This document shows positions 1-8,896 of a DNA stretch of 64,000 bases, piece after piece. The notes beneath the pieces are model-generated. The model was not told the origin of the DNA. It saw only the letters and a list, made by a program, of their open reading frames with translations, and ran no database searches. The stretch spans positions 558,001 through 622,000 of the forward strand of contig NZ_QANS01000001.1 in NCBI RefSeq assembly GCF_003052265.1. Reading direction: 5' to 3'. Made by a program: the position numbers and the translations under genes. This DNA is from Stenotrophobium rhamnosiphilum (GTDB lineage: Bacteria; Pseudomonadota; Gammaproteobacteria; Nevskiales; Nevskiaceae). Within the stretch, counting starts at the first letter, position 1, and each line of letters starts with the position of its first letter.

Positions 1-529
1 GATTGCCTTGCATTATTCATTGCAGAATCCAGAACGTGTACGTCGTCTGGTCTTGGTCGATGCACCGATGCCTGCGCGTGAACACGTCGCGCCGAGCCTG
101 ATGCGTGTGCAAACTCGCGAAGGCTTGACGGCTTGGGTGGAGGACGAACTTGCCGTAACGCGTGGCCTCACTGGCCGCCGACGTGAGCGTTTGCAAAAGC
201 GTCTGGTTGCGCTGCTGTTCGAGAGCACTTTGCGTGAAGACGTCTACGCGATGGCCTCGGAGTCCGATACGCAGTTGCAGGATCTCAAGATTCCGACGCT
301 GCTTATTTATGGCAAGCACTCGCCGTGTTTCTCTGCGGCTGAAAAGTTATCGCAAGTGTTACCGCAAACACGCCTGGTGACCTTGGATTGTGGTCACTAC
401 ATTCCTGAGGAAGCACCGATTGAACTGCGTGCCTTGCTTGAGGAATTTCTCGCATTGCCTCAGGTCGCAGTGCCCTCTATTTCAAAATCCGAAGTTGCGG
501 CTCTCGTACAGCCGCACGGAGTTATCTGA
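1..529 (+). CDS. alpha/beta hydrolase, C-terminal part (cut by window edge)
   Basis: The frame is already open at base 2 and the first residues continue an alpha/beta-hydrolase fold (the PERVRRLVLVDA strand that follows the nucleophile elbow), so the catalytic Ser and the N-terminal third lie off the left edge. About 175 residues are visible: a helical cap, then the strand IPTLLIYGKHS and the final His motif GHYIPEEAP. The usual acid after the IYG strand is not an Asp here but reads KHSPC, so the triad may be atypical. The stop TGA shares one base with the ATG of the next gene, so it belongs to the same operon as the condensation/efflux genes. In such a setting a hydrolase could act as an editing or release thioesterase, but that is inference. 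Confidence 0.8.
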   Translation, partial: IALHYSLQNPERVRRLVLVDAPMPAREHVAPSLMRVQTREGLTAWVEDELAVTRGLTGRRRERLQKRLVALLFESTLREDVYAMASESDTQLQDLKIPTLLIYGKHSPCFSAAEKLSQVLPQTRLVTLDCGHYIPEEAPIELRALLEEFLALPQVAVPSISKSEVAALVQPHGVI

Positions 530-1737
530 TGGCAAAGCCTTACTCCCGCCGCGTTTCCGGACTGGAGCGTTACTCGCTGGTGCTGCATGGTGCCTATCGT
601 TATCACGTCGACGGCATTCTTGAAGGCACTGGACATGTTGATGCAGCGAAGCTGCAGGCGGCGGTTGATGTTGCGGCTGCCAGCAATCACGCCATCCGCG
701 TGCGACTGCGTGGATTTCTCGGCTGGTGCAAATGGGTGGACAGCGGTCGTGCACCGCTGGTGCGCCAACAAGCTTTATCCGATTGGGACGGCAGCAGTGA
801 ATTCAATGCGCCCTTTCTGAATGAGCGTCTGAATCCACAGCGCGCAGTCGCCGATGTTCTGTTGGTACCTTGCCGCGATGGCCATACGCGTATCGTGTTT
901 CGTACGCTGCATGCTGCCATCGATGGCCGTGGCTGCATTCATTGGATGATGGATGTTTGCCGTGTGCTGCGTGGTGAAACGCCGATGGGTTCAGATTCAA
1001 CCCTCAGCGATTTCGATGTGCAGGAGCAGTACGCCGACAAGATTCCGCAAGAACCGGTGACTCCGCCTGCGCAATGTATTCCGGTATTGCAGGTCGCACC
1101 ACCGGAGCAGCGTAAAGAGCTGCGCTACATCTGGCGGCGCGTGGTGATCAATCGCGATGTGCCGCAGTTGCTGACCAAGGCCGCTGCGTATCTGGGCGAG
1201 TGGGCGCGTCGCCGAGAGGCTGGCGATGTCGGCTTCACTATTCCAGTTGATTATCGCGGTTTCCGAATTCAGGAAATGGGTATCGGCAATCTCACCGGCT
1301 ATTTACGCTTGACCGTGCCGCCGGGTGCGACATCGCGCAGCCTGATGGTTCAACTCGGGCATCGCGTTAAGGCCTATGCCGATTGCCGACAGTTCCCGGG
1401 TATTCGCACGCTGCTGTGGATTCCGGTTTGGTACATGTTGCGTCAGCTGCGTCCGGAGATCGACAAAGCGCTCTACACGGTGACGCCAGCGTTGCCGACC
1501 GGCGGCGTGGTGTCGATGGGCAGCTTGAAGGCAGAGCTGTTTAATTTTCCTGGCTTCGCCGCCGAGCGTGCTTACGGCGTTCCCGGTGCGGTTGGAAAAC
1601 TCAATTTCATATTTGTGAATTATCCCGATCACGTCTGCGCAATATTCTCGTCACCTGCAGCCTATAACCATCAGGGCCAGCTTGACGAACTGGTCAACGC
1701 ATTCCAACAGCATTTCTCAGCAGGACCTTCTTCTTGA
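529..1737 (+). CDS. condensation-superfamily acyltransferase-like protein A
   Basis: A 402-residue protein of the chloramphenicol-acetyltransferase-like condensation fold (NRPS C domains, PapA and WS/DGAT acyltransferases). The signature HHxxxDG appears as LHAAIDG around residues 127-133: the first His is Leu, but the second, catalytic His (H128) and the Asp (D132) are kept. It is a stand-alone protein; no adenylation or carrier domain is attached. No signal peptide is visible, so it should act in the cytoplasm. It starts at ATG overlapping the previous stop and its own stop overlaps the TTG start of the adaptor gene. A paralogue with the full motif lies 4 kb downstream in the same operon (5961-7241). 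The most likely role is transfer of an acyl or aminoacyl group to make the molecule exported by the neighbouring pump; substrate unknown. Confidence 0.75.
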   Translation: MAKPYSRRVSGLERYSLVLHGAYRYHVDGILEGTGHVDAAKLQAAVDVAAASNHAIRVRLRGFLGWCKWVDSGRAPLVRQQALSDWDGSSEFNAPFLNERLNPQRAVADVLLVPCRDGHTRIVFRTLHAAIDGRGCIHWMMDVCRVLRGETPMGSDSTLSDFDVQEQYADKIPQEPVTPPAQCIPVLQVAPPEQRKELRYIWRRVVINRDVPQLLTKAAAYLGEWARRREAGDVGFTIPVDYRGFRIQEMGIGNLTGYLRLTVPPGATSRSLMVQLGHRVKAYADCRQFPGIRTLLWIPVWYMLRQLRPEIDKALYTVTPALPTGGVVSMGSLKAELFNFPGFAAERAYGVPGAVGKLNFIFVNYPDHVCAIFSSPAAYNHQGQLDELVNAFQQHFSAGPSS

Positions 1738-2948
1738 ACGACATCAATCTCGAAAAGCTGCGCGTCAATCGCGGCGCTCACGCTGCGCCGAAAAAACGTC
1801 GCAGCAGTAACACACGGACATGGATCATTGCTGGCGCTACGCTGGCGATTATTGTCTACGCATTGCTGCCCAAGCCAACGGCGATACAGGCTACGCAAGT
1901 GGTCAGTGCCTGGCCTTCACAGCAGTATCAGGTGTTGAATGCCACCGGCTATGTTGTTGCGCAGCGCAAGGCGGCTGTGGCGCCCAAGGGCACCGGACGC
2001 GTTGAGTGGATTGGCGTTAGCGAAGGCGATGTCGTCAAGGAAGGTGTGGTGCTTGCACGCTTGGAGAGCCGCGATGTCGCTGCCAGCTATCAGGCTGCAA
2101 GTGCGAATAGACAAGTCGCCGAGGCAGCCGTGACCTCTGCAGAAAACGAAATGCAGGACGCTGACCGCAACCTCGATCGCACCACGCTTTTGTTCAACAA
2201 GCGTTTGCTGTCCGTGCTCAATTTGCAGGATGCAAAATCACGCAAGGCGCGCGTTGCTGCCAGTTTGAAAAGTTCCCAGGCTTCACTTGCTGCCGCACGT
2301 GCGAACGAGCAATTGGCCAAAACCAATCTTGATTCGACACAGATGGTTGCTCCCTTCGATGGCACCGTGCTGTCGCGCTCGGCTAACGTCGGCGATATCG
2401 TCACACCGTTGGCGTCGGCGGCAGACGCAAAAGGTGCGGTGCTGTTGATTGCTGATTTGAATTCGCTGGAAGTGGATGCCGATGTGTCGGAATCTTCATT
2501 GGCGCAAATCAAGATGGGCCAACCCTGCGAGATCGTGCTGGATGCTTATCCTGATCGTCGCTACCGCGCGGAGGTACGCATCATCGCGCCAACCGTCAAT
2601 CGCGCCAGTGCCACGGTCACTGCCAAGGTACGTTTCCTTGATCGTGATCCCGACGTGCTACCGGACATGAGCGCTCGCGTCGCCTTCTTGTCGCAAGCGG
2701 TCAATGCAGATCAACAAAAGCCTGTAATGGCAGTAAGCCCGACAGCGATTGTCGAAGGCGAGGGTGGCAGCCATGTGTTCCAGATCGGCGCTGATGGTCG
2801 TGCTCATGCAGTTGCAGTGCAGGTGGGTGCGGTGCTCGGCGGCGTGCGCGCGGTCAGTGGCAATTTGAAAGTAGGCGATGCACTGGTTTTGGCGCCGGGT
2901 AGCAAAATGTCTGATGGCGATCGCATCAAGCTGGCAGATGCGCCGTGA
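1734..2948 (+). CDS. HlyD/MacA-family periplasmic adaptor (membrane fusion protein)
   Basis: A 404-residue membrane fusion protein. One N-terminal transmembrane anchor lies near residues 29-45 (TWIIAGATLAIIVYALLP). It is followed by a biotinyl-lipoyl-like half (VAPKGTGRVEWIGVSEGDVVKEGVVLARLES), a coiled-coil hairpin rich in Ala, Asn and Lys (about 115-200), the second lipoyl half (MVAPFDGTVLSRSANVGDIV) and beta-barrel and membrane-proximal domains. It should bridge the FtsX-type permeases and the TolC-like channel. The start is a TTG inside a TTGA overlap with the previous stop (1734-1737), which points to translational coupling. This is the adaptor of a MacAB-TolC-like tripartite exporter. 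Confidence 0.9.
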   Translation: MNDINLEKLRVNRGAHAAPKKRRSSNTRTWIIAGATLAIIVYALLPKPTAIQATQVVSAWPSQQYQVLNATGYVVAQRKAAVAPKGTGRVEWIGVSEGDVVKEGVVLARLESRDVAASYQAASANRQVAEAAVTSAENEMQDADRNLDRTTLLFNKRLLSVLNLQDAKSRKARVAASLKSSQASLAAARANEQLAKTNLDSTQMVAPFDGTVLSRSANVGDIVTPLASAADAKGAVLLIADLNSLEVDADVSESSLAQIKMGQPCEIVLDAYPDRRYRAEVRIIAPTVNRASATVTAKVRFLDRDPDVLPDMSARVAFLSQAVNADQQKPVMAVSPTAIVEGEGGSHVFQIGADGRAHAVAVQVGAVLGGVRAVSGNLKVGDALVLAPGSKMSDGDRIKLADAP

Positions 2949-3637
2949 GTGAGTCGCTGATCAGTATCCGGCAATTGAGCAAGACCTATCAGCGTGGGAC
3001 GCAGCCCGTGCCGGTCCTGTTTGATATCAACTTGGAAATTGCTGAAGGCGAATACGTCTCGCTGATGGGCCCCTCGGGTTCGGGCAAGAGTACCTTGCTG
3101 AATTTGATTGCAGGCATCGACAAGCCAAGTAGCGGCAGTCTGTTGATTGACGGTGTCGATATTGCGATGTTGCCGGAAAACGATTTGGCGAGCTGGCGCG
3201 CCAGCAATGTCGGTTTCGTTTTCCAGTTCTATAACCTGATGCCGGTGCTGAATGCTTTTGAGAACGTCGAACTGCCTTTGCTGTTGACGGATCTCAGTCG
3301 TGCCGAGCGTCGTGAGCATACCGAGACAGCATTGGCGATGGTGGGGCTGGCTGATCGCATGGATCACTATCCGAATGAACTCTCTGGTGGACAGCAGCAG
3401 CGCGTAGCGATTGCACGCGCGCTGATCAGTGATCCGACCTTGATCGTCGCTGATGAGCCGACAGGCGATCTTGATCGTCACTCTGCTGACGATATTCTCA
3501 ATCTACTTGATCGCCTCAACGTCGAACTCGGCAAGACCATCATCATGGTGACGCACGATCCCAAGTGTGCGGAGCGTGCGCGTCGTCGCGTGCATCTGGA
3601 GAAGGGCGTTCTGCTCAGCGGCAGCGGTGGTCACTAG
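2945..3637 (+). CDS. ABC transporter ATPase, MacB/LolD type
   Basis: A 230-residue ATPase with every hallmark: Walker [10 protein letters not shown] (residues 42-50), Q-loop FVFQFYN, signature LSGGQ (146-150), Walker [10 protein letters not shown] (166-174) and H-loop VTHD. Length and motifs fit the LolD/MacB/FtsE group that pairs with FtsX-fold permeases. It starts with GTG in a GTGA overlap with the adaptor gene. It should power the two permeases encoded immediately downstream by mechanotransmission. In MacB the ATPase and permease are fused; here they are separate, as in LolCDE-like or bacteriocin-export systems. Confidence 0.95.
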   Translation: MSESLISIRQLSKTYQRGTQPVPVLFDINLEIAEGEYVSLMGPSGSGKSTLLNLIAGIDKPSSGSLLIDGVDIAMLPENDLASWRASNVGFVFQFYNLMPVLNAFENVELPLLLTDLSRAERREHTETALAMVGLADRMDHYPNELSGGQQQRVAIARALISDPTLIVADEPTGDLDRHSADDILNLLDRLNVELGKTIIMVTHDPKCAERARRRVHLEKGVLLSGSGGH

Positions 3638-3638
3638 T

Positions 3639-4811
3639 TTGAACAATCAGTTCACCTATATCTTTCGCCTTGCTCGCAAGAATATGTGGCGGCATCGCCT
3701 GCGCACCGGTCTGACGATTGCGGGCATTGCTGTTGCCATCGTCTCTTTCGGGCTGCTGCGTACGGTGGTGGACTCGTGGTATGCCGGTGCGGAACTGAGT
3801 TCTTCAGGGCGTCTGATCACGCGCAGCGAAGCCTCGCTGAGCTTTTCATTGCCGGTGACTTATGGCGAGCGTATTCGTCGCTTGCCTGGAGTGACGGGAG
3901 TGACTTGGGCCAATTGGTTCGGCGGCATCTATATCAATGACAAGAATTTCTTTCCGCAATTTGCGATTGATGACTCCAGCTATTTCAAACTTTATCCGGA
4001 GTTTATTGTTCCCGCGGATCAGCTCTCTGCGTTCCAGAGTGACCGTCGCGGCGTGATCGTTGGTCGCAAGACGGCCAACAAATATCACTTCAAGATTGGT
4101 GACACCGTGCCCTTGATCGGCACGGTCTATCCCGGCAACTGGGTATTCACTGTTCGCGGCATTTACACCGGCGCTGATGACAAGGTCGATGAGAGCCAGT
4201 TCCTGCTGCATTGGAACTACGTCAACGAAACCATCAAAACGGTGCTGCCGTCGATGGCGGATCGTGGCAGCCTGTTCATCAGCAATATCTCCAATCCAGC
4301 GCAGGCCGCGACCATGTCGGCCAGCATTGATAGTTTATTTCGCAACTCTCTGGCTGAAACCCGCACAGAAACGCAGAAAGCGTTCCAGCTCGGGTTTATC
4401 GCGATGGTTGATACCGTGCTGGTCGCGATTCAGACCGTTGCCTATGTGGTGATTTTGATCATCATGGCGGTGATGGCCAATACGATGGCGATGGCCGCGC
4501 GTGAGCGCATGCGCGAATACGCCACGCTCAAGGCCTTGGGTTTTGGTGACGCCTTTGTCTTTATGCTGATTTTGGGTGAGTCCCTCAGTATCGCGGTTGC
4601 CGGTGGTGTGCTCGGTATCGTGCTGACGTTTCCTTTGTCGCGTGCCTTCTTCAGTGCAACACGCGATTTGTTTCTGGTATTTGAAGTGACCTCGTTCACA
4701 CTGATGCAGCAGTTGGGCTCTGCTGTTTTCATCGGACTCATTGCGGCGATTGCACCGGCGTTCAACAGTCGCCGCATTTCCATTGTTGATGGCTTGCGAG
4801 CAGTCACTTGA
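3639..4811 (+). CDS. FtsX/MacB-fold ABC permease 1
   Basis: A permease of about 390 residues with MacB topology: one N-terminal membrane helix (LTIAGIAVAIVSFGLL), a large periplasmic domain of roughly 220 residues, then three C-terminal helices (VAYVVILIIMAVMANTMAMA; FVFMLILGESLSIAVAGG; GSAVFIGLIAAIAPAF). The coupling segment REYATLKALGF is typical of FtsX-family permeases. The frame is open upstream into the ATPase gene, so the start is a judgement: TTG 3639 lies just after the ATPase stop and gives MNNQFTYIF; GTG 3627 is an alternative. It forms a heterodimer with the next gene product by analogy with LolC/LolE. Confidence 0.9.
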   Translation: MNNQFTYIFRLARKNMWRHRLRTGLTIAGIAVAIVSFGLLRTVVDSWYAGAELSSSGRLITRSEASLSFSLPVTYGERIRRLPGVTGVTWANWFGGIYINDKNFFPQFAIDDSSYFKLYPEFIVPADQLSAFQSDRRGVIVGRKTANKYHFKIGDTVPLIGTVYPGNWVFTVRGIYTGADDKVDESQFLLHWNYVNETIKTVLPSMADRGSLFISNISNPAQAATMSASIDSLFRNSLAETRTETQKAFQLGFIAMVDTVLVAIQTVAYVVILIIMAVMANTMAMAARERMREYATLKALGFGDAFVFMLILGESLSIAVAGGVLGIVLTFPLSRAFFSATRDLFLVFEVTSFTLMQQLGSAVFIGLIAAIAPAFNSRRISIVDGLRAVT

Positions 4812-5980
4812 GCGCGGGTCTTTCAACCAGTTACGTGGCGCGCAACCTGATGGCGCGCAAGCTCACCACGATCTTGACTGCGTCGGGCATGGCGCTGGTG
4901 GTCTTTGTGTTTGCGACGGTGCTGATGATGGCGGAAGGTTTGCGCCAGACCTTGGCCGGTACCGGTTCGGCAAATAATGTGGTGGTGATTCGGCAGGGTT
5001 CGCAAACTGAGGTGCAGAGCACCGTTACACGCGAGCAGGCCAATCTGATGGAGACGCTGCCGGGGCTCGCGAGTAATGCCGCAGGGCAGGCGCGCATCTC
5101 GCGTGAGGTCTTGGTGTTAGTCAATCTTCCGCGCAAGGATAGTAGCGGTCTGGCCAATGTCGTCGTGCGCGGCACCACTGCGCATGGTTTGGAAATGCGG
5201 CCACAGGCCAAGCTGGTATCAGGCCGAATCTTTAAACCGAACTCTTCTGAAATTATTGTCGGCTCTGGAATCGCTAACGGAAAAATTGGTCTGAAGCTGG
5301 GCGATATTCTGACATTCGGACTGCGCGGCTGGACAGTCGTCGGCGTTTTTGATGCCGGCAGCAGTGGCTTCAATTCCGAAATCTGGGGCGACAGTGAGCA
5401 GATGATGCAGGCGTTTCGCCGCGGTGCTTACTCATCGGTCATTGTCGGTCTACGCGACGGCAGTAGTTATGAGCGTTTTGCAGAAGCACTGGCACAGCAG
5501 CCGAAACTGAAGGTCGACATCAAGCGCGAAAATCGTTTTTACGCTGACCAGTCTGAAAAGATGTCGGACTTCATCAGCATCCTCGGGCAGACCATCACCG
5601 TGATCTTTTCGATCGGCGCCATCATTGGCGCGATGATCACGATGTACGCCAGCGTGGCCAACCGCACGCGCGAGATCGGCACGCTTCGCGCGCTGGGTTT
5701 TCGTCGAGGAAATATCGTGATGGCCTTTCTGAAGGAAGCCATGTTGCTAGGCCTGACCGCAGGCGTCATCGGCCTCGTGCTCGCTTCACTCACACAAATG
5801 GTTCAGATCTCGACGACCAATGTGCAGACTTTTTCTGAAGTCGTTTTCAATCTTGTCATGACACCAGAAATTATTTTTGACGTTCTTCTTTTTTCAATTC
5901 TGATGGGTGTTCTCGGCGGTGTTCTGCCTGCCTTCAGAGCTTCACGTTTGGAGATTGTCGATGCCCTTCGATCCACCTAA
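4808..5980 (+). CDS. FtsX/MacB-fold ABC permease 2
   Basis: A second 390-residue MacB-type permease: N-terminal helix (LTASGMALVVFVFATVLMM), periplasmic domain, and three C-terminal helices with the coupling motif REIGTLRALGFRRGN. It starts at a TTG in a TTGA overlap with permease 1, so the two should be made in equal amounts. Sequence is related to but clearly different from permease 1, which suggests an obligate heterodimer. The last 20 bases overlap the start of the second condensation gene. It should move substrate from the periplasmic leaflet into the adaptor-TolC conduit. Confidence 0.9.
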   Translation: MSAGLSTSYVARNLMARKLTTILTASGMALVVFVFATVLMMAEGLRQTLAGTGSANNVVVIRQGSQTEVQSTVTREQANLMETLPGLASNAAGQARISREVLVLVNLPRKDSSGLANVVVRGTTAHGLEMRPQAKLVSGRIFKPNSSEIIVGSGIANGKIGLKLGDILTFGLRGWTVVGVFDAGSSGFNSEIWGDSEQMMQAFRRGAYSSVIVGLRDGSSYERFAEALAQQPKLKVDIKRENRFYADQSEKMSDFISILGQTITVIFSIGAIIGAMITMYASVANRTREIGTLRALGFRRGNIVMAFLKEAMLLGLTAGVIGLVLASLTQMVQISTTNVQTFSEVVFNLVMTPEIIFDVLLFSILMGVLGGVLPAFRASRLEIVDALRST

Positions 5981-7241
5981 CTCAGTGGCCGCCCCTTTAG
6001 TGTTGGCACCAGTGCTCAAGCCGCGTCGTACCTTGCCGCCTTTGCAACGGCAATCCGAGATTGTGCGTCCGTTGTCGACGCCGGAGTACTACCACAGCTG
6101 TGTCGGGCGCAGCCCACGGACGCTGGAGATCACACGCGAGAACGGCTTCATCTTTCGTGGTGAAGGCCGTATCAGTGCGGAGCGCTGGCAGGCTGCACTG
6201 GATCAAGTCACAGCGGTCAATCCGGGCCTGCGCCTACGATTGGTCGGCGACGGATTTCGTGCACGCTGGTTGAATGATGGTCAGCCAACGCGCTTGCGCA
6301 TTGTTGAAGATTGCAGCTGGGACGCACGGTCCAGTGATGGAGCGGATTTTGTTTATGAAACCGTGCTGTCACTCAATGACGGACTGACCTCTGAATTGCT
6401 GGTGATGCATCAGCCGAATAATCGCATGCTGGTGATGTTGCGCGGCCATCATGCGGTGATGGACGGCAAGGGTGCCATGCACTTCATGAGTGAACTGTTC
6501 CATGCATTACGTGGCGAGCCACTGTTGGGAACCAACGTTGCGTTCAGCGACGTCGACGTGATGATGAGCGTCGGTGCGGTTCGGTCCACTTCGCGCCATA
6601 TTAAGACAGTTGCGATGACCGGCATGCCACAAGGCATGGCACGCGGCGATGACTGGCGTCTTCTTGATCTCGGTGCGCCACAAAAAAATATGCTTGGACG
6701 CATTGTTGAGGCGATGGTGGAATTTACTCACCAGCATTCCGATTTGCCGGTGTCGATTGGCGTGCCGGTGGATTTGCGTCGCCACGTCCCGGGGCTCATT
6801 TCTACCGCAAACTTTACCAATATGTTGCTGGTGCGCATGGAAAAGGGCGAGGGCGCGGAAGATTTCAAACGCAAGTTGCACGAGATGCTGGATCAGAAGA
6901 TGGAGACGCTCTATCCCAGCATTCTCGACATTTTCAAATGGTTGCCGCTGAGCTGGCTGGATCGCCTAGTGTCACGCAACGAAAAGAATTATCACCAACG
7001 CAAGGCGTTGGAGACAGCGGTGGTTTCCAATCTGGGCCGCTTCAATTCGGTGGATTTTTCCTGCGACGGTTTTCGCATGGACGGCATGGTTGTCGTTCCG
7101 CTCACTGGAAGTGTTTTCGCCGGTCTTGCGGGTGTTGATGATCGCGTTGAGCTAGCGATCAATATTCCGCGGGTGTTGAGCAGTAATGGTCGTTTCGATG
7201 CTTTCGAAGCTTTTTTAAAAAAACGTTTGGCAGGTTCTTGA
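5961..7241 (+). CDS. condensation-superfamily acyltransferase-like protein B
   Basis: A 426-residue stand-alone condensation-fold protein with the complete motif RGHHAVMDGKG (H163, H164, D168), preceded by a strand-rich N-terminal lobe and followed by a DFG-region-like SIGVPVDLRRH segment. It resembles protein A (529-1737) in length and in the spacing from motif to C terminus, so the two are paralogues, one with an intact and one with a degenerate HHxxxDG. The chosen ATG at 5961 overlaps permease 2 by 20 bases; upstream in-frame codons would lie inside the permease. The stop overlaps the TTG start of the TolC-like gene. Lack of a signal peptide suggests cytoplasmic action before export. Confidence 0.8.
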   Translation: MPFDPPNSVAAPLVLAPVLKPRRTLPPLQRQSEIVRPLSTPEYYHSCVGRSPRTLEITRENGFIFRGEGRISAERWQAALDQVTAVNPGLRLRLVGDGFRARWLNDGQPTRLRIVEDCSWDARSSDGADFVYETVLSLNDGLTSELLVMHQPNNRMLVMLRGHHAVMDGKGAMHFMSELFHALRGEPLLGTNVAFSDVDVMMSVGAVRSTSRHIKTVAMTGMPQGMARGDDWRLLDLGAPQKNMLGRIVEAMVEFTHQHSDLPVSIGVPVDLRRHVPGLISTANFTNMLLVRMEKGEGAEDFKRKLHEMLDQKMETLYPSILDIFKWLPLSWLDRLVSRNEKNYHQRKALETAVVSNLGRFNSVDFSCDGFRMDGMVVVPLTGSVFAGLAGVDDRVELAINIPRVLSSNGRFDAFEAFLKKRLAGS

Positions 7242-8665
7242 TCATGTTCTTCTCTCGAGCGCACTTCGTGCGTGTTACCCCGGGTCTTCTTTGCTTGGCA
7301 CTGTTGTTGCCATTCGCGGCGCACGCGGGTGACTTGCTGCAGCTCTACGAAAAAGCGCAGAAAAACGACGCGACATTTAATGCTGCTCAGTACGCGCGCG
7401 ATGCTGCCTTGCAAAGTGAACCTGCTGCGCGCGCCCTGTTGTTGCCACAGGTCAACGGCAGCTACCAGTGGACCGAAGATCGCTCCGATACCTCGATCAA
7501 CTACATCGATCCAGCTACCGGAACGCCGGTGACCTTGAATCAATCCAATGGCGGGCGTGACACCCATCTCAGCGTTGTTCTGAATCAGCCTTTGTTTGAT
7601 CTCGAGCATTGGTACCGTTTGCAGGAAGCCAGCGAGAAAACTGCTCTGGCGCAGCTCAATTACCGGGCGGCGCAGCAGGCTTTGACATTGCGTGTCGCTG
7701 AAGATTATTTCTCCTTGCTGGCGGCGTATGACGCCGTGCACTCCACCACCGCCGAACGCGATGCGCTGGCTAGCCAATTGGAATTGGCCAAGCAGAACAT
7801 GAACGTCGGCATCTCAAGCATCACCGACGTTCAAGACGTGCAGGCGCGTTATGACCTCAGCGTCGCTAATGCGCTGGATGCGGAGCAGAACCAGACCGCG
7901 GCAATTGAGGCGCTGGAAGAAATTACCAAAGAGCCGATGCGCAGCATCGACGACGGTCGCGTACGTGTGGTGCCTTTGATTGCCGAGGTGATTCCTTCAA
8001 GAATTGCCGCCTTGCGCGCGGATGCTCCCATGCCGGTGCTGAAGAGCGCGGCTTCGGCCGCTTGGGTTAAGGAAGCCGGCTCCAACAATTTCGATGTGCT
8101 GGCCGCGTTGTTGCAATACCGTGCTGCGGAGCACGCCGTCAGCGCCGTGAATTCACGTTATCTGCCAACGGTAAAAGGAACTGTCGGCTATACCGATCTC
8201 AATAATGAGGCTGGTGGATTGCCGACCAAATCGTCTGGCATGTCTTGGGGTGTTGGCGTCTCGGTGCCGATTTTTGCTGGTGGCGCAACGCGCGCGGCTT
8301 CGCGCGAAGCGAAGGCGTTTCGGGAGCAGCGACTAGCGGAGTACGACGGTGCACAGCGTCTTGCCCAACGTAACGCTGGCACTGCTTATCAGGCCGTGAT
8401 GATTGGCGCCGCGCGTATCCGCGCTTATAAGCAGGCGGTCGCCTCCAGCCTTTCTGCCTTTGAAGCCAGCCGAACCGGACTCGAAATTGGTACCCGCAGT
8501 CGCATCGATCTGCTGAATGCGCAGACCCAGCGTTATCAGGCTGAGCGTGACTACGATCGCGCACGGTATGACTATCTGCTCGCCATCTTGCGTCTGAAGG
8601 CCACGGGTGGCGGCCTGCTGTTGCGTGATCTGGAGTCGATAGACCGGTTGCTGGTCACGCCCTAA
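7238..8665 (+). CDS. TolC-family outer membrane efflux protein
   Basis: A 475-residue TolC-family trimeric outer-membrane channel subunit. A Sec signal peptide ends near AHA in PFAAHAGDLLQLYEKA, then come two OEP repeats dominated by long amphipathic helices (for example ALQSEPAARALLLPQVNGSY and RSRIDLLNAQTQRYQAERDY). It closes the operon and supplies the outer-membrane leg of the tripartite pump. The start could be the TTG at 7238, in the TTGA overlap style of this operon, or the ATG at 7244 two codons later. A tRNA gene follows at 8737, so the operon ends here. Confidence 0.93.
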   Translation: MIMFFSRAHFVRVTPGLLCLALLLPFAAHAGDLLQLYEKAQKNDATFNAAQYARDAALQSEPAARALLLPQVNGSYQWTEDRSDTSINYIDPATGTPVTLNQSNGGRDTHLSVVLNQPLFDLEHWYRLQEASEKTALAQLNYRAAQQALTLRVAEDYFSLLAAYDAVHSTTAERDALASQLELAKQNMNVGISSITDVQDVQARYDLSVANALDAEQNQTAAIEALEEITKEPMRSIDDGRVRVVPLIAEVIPSRIAALRADAPMPVLKSAASAAWVKEAGSNNFDVLAALLQYRAAEHAVSAVNSRYLPTVKGTVGYTDLNNEAGGLPTKSSGMSWGVGVSVPIFAGGATRAASREAKAFREQRLAEYDGAQRLAQRNAGTAYQAVMIGAARIRAYKQAVASSLSAFEASRTGLEIGTRSRIDLLNAQTQRYQAERDYDRARYDYLLAILRLKATGGGLLLRDLESIDRLLVTP

Positions 8666-8736
8666 TCGGCAGTCGGATCGAGAAGTGGGCAGCGGTTTGA
8701 CGCTCAGGGCGTGGCTCACTATCATCTGCGCCCCTT

Positions 8737-8811
8737 GGACGGTTAGCTCAGTGGTAGAGCATCGCCTTCACACGGCGGGGGTCGCAGGTTCAAATCCTGT
8801 ACTGTCCACCA
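8737..8811 (+). tRNA. tRNA-Val (anticodon CAC)
   Basis: A 75-nt cloverleaf: acceptor GGACGGT pairs with ACTGTCC, D arm GCTC...GAGC, anticodon stem-loop with loop TTCACAC giving CAC, T loop GGTTCAAATCC, encoded CCA. A second tRNA-Val (GAC) lies at 30954-31030. Confidence 0.95.
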
Positions 8812-8817
8812 AGACAC

Positions 8818-8863
8818 AACGCAGTGATCGCAAGTTAACGTCTTGTGTTCACTGCGTTTTTTG
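8818..8863 (+). terminator. rho-independent terminator after tRNA-Val
   Basis: A perfect 10-bp stem, AACGCAGTGA (8818-8827) with TCACTGCGTT (8849-8858), followed by a T run. It ends the tRNA-Val transcript before the ankyrin gene. Confidence 0.8.
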
Positions 8864-8896
8864 TTTGTGAAGCAATCTATTCGCAGGACGTGAATC

